64,000 nt of DNA from Drosophila persimilis. Its lineage: Eukaryota; Arthropoda; Insecta; Diptera; Drosophilidae. Numbering within the stretch: the first letter of the stretch is position 1; each line of letters opens with the position of its first letter. The notes under the pieces are model-generated. The model was not told where the DNA came from, searched no databases, and saw only the letters and a list, made by a program, of their open reading frames with translations. This document shows, piece by piece, positions 31,550 to 40,191 of this stretch. A program made the position numbers and the translations under genes. The DNA lies in NCBI RefSeq assembly GCF_003286085.1, contig NW_020825321.1, positions 1,240,001-1,304,000 of the forward strand. Reading direction: 5' to 3'.

Positions 31550-34500
31550 TTACGACGACCCGTCGTACTTAGGGGCCAATTTTGTCGCTAAACCGTCGGC
31601 GGCTTTGGATAAGTGATGCTGCCGAAGGAGGACTAGGGTTCCTAGTTCGGGTCGCCACTCGCGCCGTCGGAGGTCGTATGTTCTCTTCTGCTCTTGGGAT
31701 GCCCGTTGGGTGTTCTCCTGCACGACCTTGAACACTTCCTGCAGTCGTGTTGCCTTCTCGTGGGCAGGCTCTGGTTCATTTCCTAATCCTGGGGTCACTT
31801 CGTCGTACAAGACTCCTGGTAGCCTTGGTTCTCGTCCGAGTACCAAAAGGGCCGGGCTGAAGCCCGTGGTGTCTGACGTGCTGCTGTTTATGGCCAAGCT
31901 TAACTCGGGGAGGAGATCGTCCCAGGTCCGTTGGTCCCCGTCGACGTATTGTGCAATCATTGTCTTGATGGTCCGGTTTGCCCTCTCCGTCGGGTTTTGC
32001 TGAGGGGTATACGGCGCGGTGTGCTCGAGTTCCATTCCTGCCACCTCGCAAAATTTCCGGAAGGACCGACTAGTGAATTGTGTTCCGTTGTCGCACACAA
32101 ACTTCCACGGGACCGCGAATCGGCAGAGTATCCTCTCTCGGAACGCCTTCTCCAGGTGGGCGGTTGTGGCTTTCCGGAGTGGCACAAGTTCTACGCATTT
32201 GCTGAATGAGTCGAAGAACACGAGGAGCTGCAGTTCCAGAGCCCAACGGGCGATGCGACCGGTTGAATTATTGATCGAGTTTAACCACTTCAAGGCGAGA
32301 TGGCCAGTGATGACGTCGAAGTGGTAGCCCTCCAGGTAGCATCGTAATTTCCTGATGGCCCAGACGATGGCTAAGCACTCCTTTTCCGTGGCTGAGTAGT
32401 TCTCTTCTGCTTTCAAGAGCCTTCGACTGGCGTAGGCTATGACCCTCTCCTCTCCACTGATCTGTTGCGTCAGGACGGCCCCTAGACCGGAGTCGCTTGC
32501 GTCAGTTTGTAGAGCGAACCTCTCCGCGAAATCCGGGCAGGCTAAGACGGGTGCTCGGGTTAACTTCTCCTTCAACTCCTCGAAAGCGGCCTGCTGTTCG
32601 TCACTCCAGATCCACCTTTTCTCCTTCTTCAGGAGGCTAGTCATTGGTTGTAAAATCGTCGCGAAGTTTGGGACAAACCTCCGGTACCACGATGCCATTC
32701 CTAGGCAGCGTCGAAGCTCCTTTATTGAACTGGGTGGGGCCAACTTCCGGACGGCGACGATCTTATCTGGGTCGGTGTGTATACCCTGCTCACTAATGAC
32801 ATGTCCCAGGTATACGATGCTTTTCTGGAAGAAGCTGCATTTCTTTTGGTTCAATCTTAGATTCGCTTCCCGTAGTCTCCGGAACACCTCTCGCAGATGG
32901 TCGACGTGTTCCTCCAACGCCGCTCCGATGACAATAATGTCATCAAGGTAAGCGAATGCGTTGGGTTCCATCTGTGGTCCGATGACGCTGTCCAAGGCTC
33001 GCTGGAACGTGGCCGATGCTGAGTGCAGTCCGAACGGCATCACCTTCCAATGGAAGAGTCCTCTGCCCGGGACGGTGAAGGCGGTACATTCTCGGCTCCC
33101 CTCGGCCATAGGGATCTGCCAATACCCGTTCTTGAGGTCCAAAGTCGAGATGTAACGCGCGTTACGGAGCCTCTCGATGATGTGGTTGATCCTGGGCAGT
33201 GGGTAGGCGTCGGGTATTGATTGCGCGTTGAGTTGTCGGTAGTCTACGCACATCCGCATCTCGCCTGTCTTCTTTCCCACCAGTACGATGGGAGCACTGT
33301 GTGGGCTTTTTGAAGCTTCGATTCGCCCGTCTTGCAGCAACTCGTCGACCTGAGCATTGATGATTTTCTGCATGGCCGGATTTTTGGGGAAATACCTCTG
33401 CTTTATCGGCTTGGTATGCTCAGCTATGTGAGACACGCCCTCCAATCCCTCGAACTTGGCCAATTCTTGCTTCAAAAACTCGGCTACCCACGGCGGGAGG
33501 GGTGGTTCGGTGATGGGGGCTGTCGGTGGCGAGATTTCTTCGAGCAGGGCACATGTTATGATGGCGAGGCTCACGGTGATAGGGTCAGTCGAGTCTGATC
33601 TTCGAAAAGGGTTGCGTTGTCGACCGGCCGCGGCATCGGCTAAAGGGGCGAGTTGATAATCCGTTGGGTGGATAGATGCGAGTTGGTCTACCTTGACCCG
33701 TTCCTGTCCTTCGGGGCCGTGGTCTTCCTGGCGTAGCGGGTCGCGGTGCAGAACGATGCTGGTTTCCCGTGGGGTCGTTCGCTCTGATTGAGCCGCACTG
33801 CTGGGCACTTCCGATTTGGCTTGCGTCGATCGTGTTGTATTCTTAGCGCCGCCGGGTCTGTCTCGGTCGGGGCTTAGATGCGTTGTCCTTGTATTACTGC
33901 TGGGTCTGGCGTGGCCGAAGCTTCGATGCGTTGTCCTCGTATTGCGGCTGGGTCTGGCGTGGTCGGGGCTTAGAAGCGTTTTCCTGATATTGCTGCTGAG
34001 TCTGGCGGGGTCGAAACTTAGAAACGTTGTCCTGATGTTACTGCTGGTTCTGGCGCGGTCGTGGCTTAGCTCAGTTGTCTTGGTAGGGATACTCGGGGTG
34101 GTTTTCGAGGCAGACGGACTGGCCCTGGGTGCGTCCAACGGTGTCGCAGTCGTCTCCATCGAATCCTCGTTGCTCTGGGTGTTCTTCGAGGCGGACGGAC
34201 TGGCCCTGGGAGTGTCCAGCGGTGTCGCAGTCGTCTCCGTCAAATCTTCGTTGCTCTGGGTGTTCTTCGAGGCGGACGGACTGGCCCTGGGTGTGTCCAG
34301 CGGTGTCGCAGTCGTCTCCGTCGAATCTTCGTTGATGGTTCTGGCGTGGTCGTATCGAATCGTGGGTTGGGTTCGGGTGGCGTTGCTGGGCCTGGCGTGT
34401 TCGAGATCCTGGTGCGTTGTCATGGTTACGTTGATGGGTCTGGCGTGGTCGAGATTCTGGTGCGTTGTCGTGGTTACGTTGATGGGTCTGGCGTGGTTGG

Positions 34501-35050
34501 GATTCTGGTGCGTTGTCACTGGTACGTTGATGGGCCTGGCGTGTTCGAGGTTCCGGTGCGTTGTCTTCGTCCGGGGGGTCGCTATTGGATTGGTCGAGCG
34601 GGTAGGGGCAGCGGATGCAGTCGCGGGACTTTCGTCACTAAAAATAACCATGCGGGGCCGATTCGAGGATGATGTGGGGATCGGGTTGGTTTCCCGGACC
34701 GCCCGCTGGGTCAACTGCAAGTACGCTCGTCCGCATTGTATTATGGCCTGGACGCCGCAAAGGAAATCGAGCCCCAGTATGATGTCGTCCACTACCATGG
34801 GTAGGACTAATAGAATCACCCGCGTTTCCTGTTGATCCAGACGCACCTTGACCGAAACTGCTTGCGTCACCTCCTTTGCTGTACCATCCGCCAGGCGGAC
34901 GGTAGTCCTTATATTCCGTGCGTTCCCTCCGGTACTTACTTCATGAGCGATGCGTTGACTGACGAACGACCGCGTTGCTCCCGTGTCGAGGGTAGCTGGG
35001 AGCGGTACTCCTTCGATGGTTACTAGCGCGGCGATCCTGCCTCCTTCCAA
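31550..35050 (-). CDS. Ty3/gypsy pol (integrase internally deleted)
   Basis: 1,166 codons open from TTG-Glu-Gly; no ATG near the start, so entry from gag by -1 shift is likely. Protease: LDTGATRSF at residue 22, ILGLDF near 92. Residues ~130-430 are a linker full of tandem peptide repeats. RT: LDLKNGYWQI (Asp 638) and YLDD (701-704). RNase H: QTDASDSGLG (Asp 850) to about residue 935; a usual DH is changed to GH (ITGHLALKWL). At ~940 the frame jumps without a stop from ALELQL into LVFFDSFSKCVEL: the end of RNase H, the HHCC zinc finger and the first catalytic Asp of integrase are gone. The second Asp (CDNGTQFTS, 987) and Glu (1,022) remain. It ends abruptly after KLAPKYDG. Confidence 0.92.
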   Translation of the reverse strand: MEGGRIAALVTIEGVPLPATLDTGATRSFVSQRIAHEVSTGGNARNIRTTVRLADGTAKEVTQAVSVKVRLDQQETRVILLVLPMVVDDIILGLDFLCGVQAIIQCGRAYLQLTQRAVRETNPIPTSSSNRPRMVIFSDESPATASAAPTRSTNPIATPRTKTTHRNLEHARPINVPVTTHQNPNHARPINVTTTTHQNLDHARPINVTMTTHQDLEHARPSNATRTQPTIRYDHARTINEDSTETTATPLDTPRASPSASKNTQSNEDLTETTATPLDTPRASPSASKNTQSNEDSMETTATPLDAPRASPSASKTTPSIPTKTTELSHDRARTSSNIRTTFLSFDPARLSSNIRKTLLSPDHARPSRNTRTTHRSFGHARPSSNTRTTHLSPDRDRPGGAKNTTRSTQAKSEVPSSAAQSERTTPRETSIVLHRDPLRQEDHGPEGQERVKVDQLASIHPTDYQLAPLADAAAGRQRNPFRRSDSTDPITVSLAIITCALLEEISPPTAPITEPPLPPWVAEFLKQELAKFEGLEGVSHIAEHTKPIKQRYFPKNPAMQKIINAQVDELLQDGRIEASKSPHSAPIVLVGKKTGEMRMCVDYRQLNAQSIPDAYPLPRINHIIERLRNARYISTLDLKNGYWQIPMAEGSRECTAFTVPGRGLFHWKVMPFGLHSASATFQRALDSVIGPQMEPNAFAYLDDIIVIGAALEEHVDHLREVFRRLREANLRLNQKKCSFFQKSIVYLGHVISEQGIHTDPDKIVAVRKLAPPSSIKELRRCLGMASWYRRFVPNFATILQPMTSLLKKEKRWIWSDEQQAAFEELKEKLTRAPVLACPDFAERFALQTDASDSGLGAVLTQQISGEERVIAYASRRLLKAEENYSATEKECLAIVWAIRKLRCYLEGYHFDVITGHLALKWLNSINNSTGRIARWALELQLLVFFDSFSKCVELVPLRKATTAHLEKAFRERILCRFAVPWKFVCDNGTQFTSRSFRKFCEVAGMELEHTAPYTPQQNPTERANRTIKTMIAQYVDGDQRTWDDLLPELSLAINSSTSDTTGFSPALLVLGREPRLPGVLYDEVTPGLGNEPEPAHEKATRLQEVFKVVQENTQRASQEQKRTYDLRRREWRPELGTLVLLRQHHLSKAADGLATKLAPKYDGSS

Positions 35051-35064
35051 ACTTAAGGGATGAG

Positions 35065-36428
35065 TTACTCCTGGGGGCCCTGGAGGTATGTCTCCGATCG
35101 GTTCCCTGACGAGCGGAGACTCGGTCGGTTTCCCGACTCGGATAGCCTACAGCAGTCGATCGTCCAGATGCCGCGGCGGCCACACTCCCAACAGAATAGC
35201 ACTCGCCGATTCCTGCATGAACTGCTGAAATGACCTTCCTCCCCGCAATTCCGGCAGGCCCGGCGTGTGTTCACCGGCCGGTCTCCATCCTGGGTCACCA
35301 CGCGGCTTGCCGTCTCGGCGCTCCGGGAGGGCCCGGTGTCGTCTGGAGGGGCATGCTGTGGGGTGGATAATCCGGGTCCTTGGTATGATGGCGTTCTGAC
35401 TTTCGTATTTGGGCGGTCGTTAGCTGGGTGGGTTGGTTCTCGGTCCCGCGTTGTCTCGTATGCTTCTATCAATTGTGTCAGTTCTCGCAGCGTCTCGAAC
35501 TCATGTCTACGGGTGAACAGTTGGTATTCCGGCCGAAGGTTCTCGTAGATCCTGTCCAGCTCCCTGTCTGGAGTATACTGAGCTCGTTGCATCATGAGTC
35601 GGAGGTCGATCAAGTAGTCCTGAAAGGTTTCTCGGGGTCGTTGGCGACGGGAGCGGATCGTATCTTCCAAGCGCTGAAAGTATCGCGGGGGTAGGAAGAA
35701 CTCCAAGAACTCCTTCCGGAACTCGGTCCATGGTTTGCCTTGCATCGGGAACGTCCTAAACCATCCTTCTGCCTTGCCAGTTAGTAGCCCGGGCTTCCGC
35801 CATATGAGTCGACCCTTTCTTCCAACCGTTCGATGAAAGCCAGCGCATCCGAGTGTCCGTCGAACTTCAGACCCCAATTGCGCAGTTTATTGGCCAGGGC
35901 GGCGAATGAAATTTCTTCCCTTCCGGGTCGCGAAGTTCCGGCTTCCTCGGGAAAGCGGTGCTGGGGGTGATTGTCACCATGTCGTCGGTCAGTCGTGGTT
36001 TCAAGCCGGCCAGAGTCGCCGTGAGCTGCATGCGGGAACTCGGGAATTATGATAGATAGAGGCTGATCCGCGCAGATCCCTTCCTTCCGCTCTCGCTGAC
36101 TCGGTCCCGGCGACGGAGACGTGTTCCTCGGGCTTCTTGGGCTGGGCGCGCTGTCGAAGACCATTCCGAGCTCTTTTTCGATCGCAGTCGGATGCTCACC
36201 GCGCGAGATAAAGGCCGAGATTCGGCTGCGCAGTTCGTCCACTGTCCCGGTCTCACCGAGGCCGAATTCGGCGGCGATGGCCTGCAATTCGTCCTTGCGC
36301 CGATATGAAATCCACTGTACCCCCATGTCGAAGCACGGTGGTCGAACTGGCACTTCGAGGCCTTTCGCGTTCCCGACTGTAGTATCACGTATTGACCCTC
36401 CGGTAGAATCTTTTCTTAGGTAACGCAC
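35065..36428 (-). pseudogene. Ty3/gypsy gag, frameshifted
   Basis: N-terminal frame 35,781-36,428 (215 codons; VQWISYRRKDELQ, a SAP-like or gag N-domain stretch, then LRNWGLKFDGHSDALAFIERLEERV capsid start). The capsid continues in a different frame, 35,065-35,877 (AEGWFRTFPMQGKPW, LTQLIEAYE), with one canonical zinc knuckle (CRNCGEEGHFSSSC) and a second lacking its His (CWECGRRGIWTIDC). A small deletion and frameshift near 35,800 break the capsid. Gag stops at 35,065 and pol is in the -1 frame. Confidence 0.85.
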
Positions 36429-36529
36429 TGAATACTGGAGTCCTTGGGGCTAGTCACGGAAGCGCGGCGTATGCACGGTTAACACGGTTGTCGAGTGGAG
36501 GCGTCCTTGGCGTCCTTGCAGCTTGGGGT

Positions 36530-36650
36530 CCTGGTCGATAGTCCTTGCTATCGTTGTCCTTGGAATTGTCCTGACTGTTGATCCTGGCTAGGCCGGTCGA
36601 TAGTCCTTGCTATCGTTGCCCTGGGAATTGTCCTTGGGGTCCGGGTCGTG
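36530..36650. repeat. 63-bp spaced duplication in the Ty3/gypsy leader
   Basis: The sequence ggtcgatagtccttgctatc followed by gttg-cct-ggaattgtcct occurs at about 36,532 and again at about 36,595, upstream of gag. Function unknown. Confidence 0.7.
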
Positions 36651-36774
36651 CTGGGTTCGTTGATTTAAGCGCTGGATCTCGTCCCGTGTCGATGGCTGAA
36701 CGCTGACTGATCACTTTGAAGGCCGGGCGCTTACTCTCGGCTATCGTTTTGTAGTCCGGGCTTTGAATGATCAC

Positions 36775-36999
36775 GCTGAAGACCGGCCTTGAATGAATGC
36801 TCTGAAGACCGGGCGTTGACTGCTCGCGCTGAGGGTCGGGCATCGACTATCTTCGTTGAGGGCCGGGCGTTGACTGCTCGCGCTGAGGGCCGGGCATTGA
36901 CTATCTTCGCTGAGGGCCGTGCGTTGACTATCTGCTCTGAAGACCGGGCATTGACTGCCCGCGCAGAGGGTCGGGCATTGAATATCTTCGCTGGGTCTG
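36775..36999. repeat. 27-bp tandem array in the Ty3/gypsy leader
   Basis: About eight units alternating between two forms, 'agggccgggcgttgactgct...' and 'agggccgggcattgactatc...', each near 27 bp. It lies between the primer site and gag on the minus strand. Because 27 is a multiple of three, frames stay open through it on both strands; I do not take them as genes. Confidence 0.85.
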
Positions 37000-37418
37000 A
37001 GTACGAAATATATAGCCGGGCTGGTTGGTCTTCGGGAGGATTCCGACGCTCGCTCGGTCTCTACCGCTCACGACTTGCTGCTCGCCGCGTACGTGTCGCT
37101 CTCTCTCTAGCGATTTCTGCCCAGCTTCGGCTCGGTTCTCTTTCTCTGCCGCTGCGCCGCGGCACTCTCCTCCTCGTGTGGGCGCGGCGGCCACGTGTTG
37201 ACGCTATTGCTAGGGAGGTTAGGGAAGCCAGCCTCGGCTGTACGTGAATGATGGGCGGCCTCACGTGCGGTTTTTTTTTTTTCAGAGATATACAGCTATT
37301 CTTGTTTTAATGCTTCCGACTGGCCGTGCTTGCGCATAGTACAGTCCCGATTCCCCCTGCTACACGTTTTCTGATCGACTGTTCCACTTAGCGCCCCAAA
37401 ACATAACGGAATCCCGGA

Positions 37419-37436
37419 GTCCCTGTTCGGGCGCCA
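37419..37436 (-). other. Primer binding site, tRNA-Lys type
   Basis: The minus strand reads TGGCGCCCGAACAGGGAC two bases after the end of the 5' LTR (37,439). These 18 bases are the known primer site complementary to tRNA-Lys(UUU), as also used by lentiviruses and reported for some Drosophila gypsy-group elements. Confidence 0.93.
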
Positions 37437-37438
37437 TC

Positions 37439-40191
37439 TGTAAGGAAGCGATCCTGGGCTGGGGTATATATCTCAGTCTACTTCAGAACCCCACCGAACT
37501 CGGGATCAATGCGGGGGGCCTTTGCTATGCGATAATACCGACAGGTGTCACCGAGAATACCTAGGCTACCGCCGGACAGTACTTACGGGACCCTACCGGC
37601 CTAAGAATTACTACGACGCGGAAAGGGGAACTTGGCTATGCGGAAATACCGGCAAGTATCACCGAGAGTGCCTAGGCTACCGCCGGACAGTACTTACGGG
37701 ACCCTACCGACCTAAGAATTACTACGACGCGGAAAAGGGGAACTTTGCTATGCGGGAATACCGACCAATATCGCCGAGAGTACCTATGCTATCGCCGGAC
37801 GGTACTTACGGGACCCTGTCGGCCTAAGAATTACTACGACGCGGAAAGGGAAACTTTGCCATGCGGGAATACCGACAAATATCGCCGAGAGTACCTAGGC
37901 TATCGCCGGACAGTACTTACGGGACCCTACCGGCCTAAGAATTACTACGACGCGGAAAGGGGAACTTGGCTATGCGGAAATACCGGCAAGTATCACCGAG
38001 AGTGCCTAGGCTACCGCCGGACAGTACTTACGGGACCCTACCGGGCTAAGAATTACTACGACGCGGAAAAGGGGAACTTTGCTATGCGGGAATACCGACA
38101 AATATCGTTGAGAGTACCTAGGCTATCGCCGGACGGTACTTACGGGACCCTGTCGGCCTAAGAATTACTACGACGCGGAAAGGGGAACTTTGCCATGCGG
38201 GAATACCGACAAATATCGCCGAGAGTACCTAGGCTATCGCCGGACTGTACTTACGAGACCCTACCGGCCTAAGAATTACTACGACGCGGAAAGGGGAACT
38301 TTGCTATGCGGAAATACCGGCAAGTATCACCGAGAGTGCCTAGGCTATCGCCGGACGGCACTTACGGGACCCTGTTGGCCTAAGAATTACTACGACGCGG
38401 AAAAGGGGAACTTTGCCATGCGGGAATACCGACAAGTATCGCCGAGAGTACCTAGGCTATCGCCGGACGGTACTTACGGGACCCTGTCGGCCTAAGAATT
38501 ACTACTACGCGGAAAGGGGAACTTTGCCATGCGGGAATACCGACAAGTATCGCCGAGAGTACCTAGGCTACCGCCGGACGGTACTTACGGGACCCTGTCG
38601 GCCTAAGAATTACTACGAGGATCAGAGATATCGACGAGCATCACCGAGGGTGCTTAGGCAATCACCGGATAGCACTTACAGGACACTGTCGAACTATGAA
38701 TTACTACGGGGGTCGGGGATATCGACAAGCATCACCGAGAGGGCCTAGGCAATCGCCGGATAGCACTTACGGGACACTATCGGGCTAAACATTACTGGGA
38801 AAGTCTTTATCATACAGGGCAGGTATCGCCGAGAGGGCTTAGGCAATCGCCGGACAGCCCCTTCGGGACCCAGGGGACTACGGGGATCAGGCGAGACACC
38901 AACAGGAGTCCCCGGGGGCGCTTAGACGGTCGTCGGATAGCGGCCTCGGGACCCTGCGGGGTCACAAACTACTGGATGGAAGCATGCGGAGGGGACGCCG
39001 ACAGGTATCACCGAGAACGCCTAGGCAACCGCCGGACAGCGACCTCAGGATCCTGTCGGGCTACGAACTACTGGATGGAATCACACAAACTCGGCCAAGA
39101 GGCGGGAGGAAGGGCAGTGAAGATGAAGCCTCGGGCCTCCAGGTTACCTAGTGTATAGATTGTTGGTGGTCGGGCTATGTTTCTGTTATATTACATTTCG
39201 CTTTATTCCTTCTTGGTTCCCTACCTATCGCACCGCTCAGCAGCCCGTATGCACGTCTAGAGACTCGCTTACCCCTGAACTCCCACGCTTGTATTCGTCG
39301 TAAACCTCTTCTTCTCCGTGGGTGCAGCGTAGATGCAGGATCTCCTCCGTGTCACCGATCGCGTTGGCGTGGATCTGGTCCGCCACGTGTCTTGCTTTTC
39401 GTGCGCCACTCGAATTTCGTCCGCAAACACGTCCGACCCTTACGACTGCTTCAAAACGAATCTCCTTTTAATCCACGTTCTCCTTCTCCAGCCTCAGAGC
39501 TCTCGTTCTGCTGGCTCTGCCGATCCAGCGTCAGCGTGGGCGGCTATCGTCGTCGTTCTCGCCGCGGCAGAGGGCTGGCGCCGTCGTTCGGCGTCTACGC
39601 TGCGCCGGTGCCTTTCGTCTCTCTGTCTCGCTGCTGGCGCGTCGTTACTTCGCTTTCGTTTTCCATGTCTCTCTTCGGCCGTTGCTGCCGTGGACTTACT
39701 GTTCCAGCGCTTCGTCGCTGCGTTGACGCTGGCGGCTTATCTTTTCGGCTCTTGGTGTATTTCTCTCTCTCTTTTGGCTGCTGCTGCATCGTTGTTGTTG
39801 GGTTTTGTTTTCTCGGTGTATTCACGCCGTTGCTGCGTCGATGCCGTTGGTTTTCGGTCCTCGGTGTATTCCTCTCTCGTTTTGGCTGCTGCTGCATCGT
39901 TGTTGTTGGGTTTTGTTTTCTCTGTGTATTCACGCCGTTGCTGCGTCGATGCCGTTGGTTTTCGGTCCTCGGTGTATTCCTCTCTCGTTTTGGCTGCTGC
40001 TGCGTCCTTTTGTTGGGTTTTGGTTCTGAAAAGCCAGTGGCGTCCGCCGTGATCGCGATAAAAACTGAAAAGTCAATAACGAAAAGTCAAAAATCTTAAT
40101 TCTAATAACGTAATCTTGGGTCCCTCCAATGGGAAAATGACGGCGAACTGATGGGCGAAAAAAATGTGGGTGGAGCGTACGCTCCCTCACA
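37439..40191 (-). repeat. 5' LTR of the Ty3/gypsy element (2,753 bp)
   Basis: Same TG...CA sequence as the 3' LTR with about fifteen copies of the ~111-bp unit (37,500-39,060) against about ten. The palindrome GGAGCGTACGCTCC lies at 40,171-40,184. LTRs over 2 kb are unusual in Drosophila. Confidence 0.95.
37500..39060. repeat. ~111-bp tandem array inside the 5' LTR
   Basis: About fifteen units; the first ten are close relatives in at least two alternating subtypes ('gcggaaataccggcaagtat' and 'gcgggaataccgacaaatat'), the last five are the same diverged units as in the 3' LTR. The extra units are all of the homogeneous type, which points to array expansion or contraction after or during insertion. 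Confidence 0.92.

Larger units (their letters stand above)
27521..40191 (-). mobile_element. Ty3/gypsy LTR retrotransposon with very long LTRs
   Basis: A 12.67-kb insertion flanked by the 4-bp duplication GATT (27,517-27,520; 40,192-40,195). On the minus strand: 5' LTR 37,439-40,191, primer site 37,419-37,436, leader, gag, pol, an extra downstream ORF, polypurine tract, 3' LTR 27,521-29,970. Ends are TG...CA. RNase H directly before integrase places it in Ty3/gypsy; the tRNA-Lys primer and long LTRs recall the Osvaldo/Ulysses lineage, which is inference. Gag is frameshifted and integrase has lost its front half, so this copy is not autonomous. It splits the LOA-1 element near the start of its ORF2. 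Confidence 0.95.

Noticed and set aside
33816..34835. 339-codon plus-strand frame opposite pol
   Set aside because: It is the mirror of the tandem peptide repeats in the protease-RT linker. Repeats with a codon-multiple period keep several frames open. No domain is recognisable.
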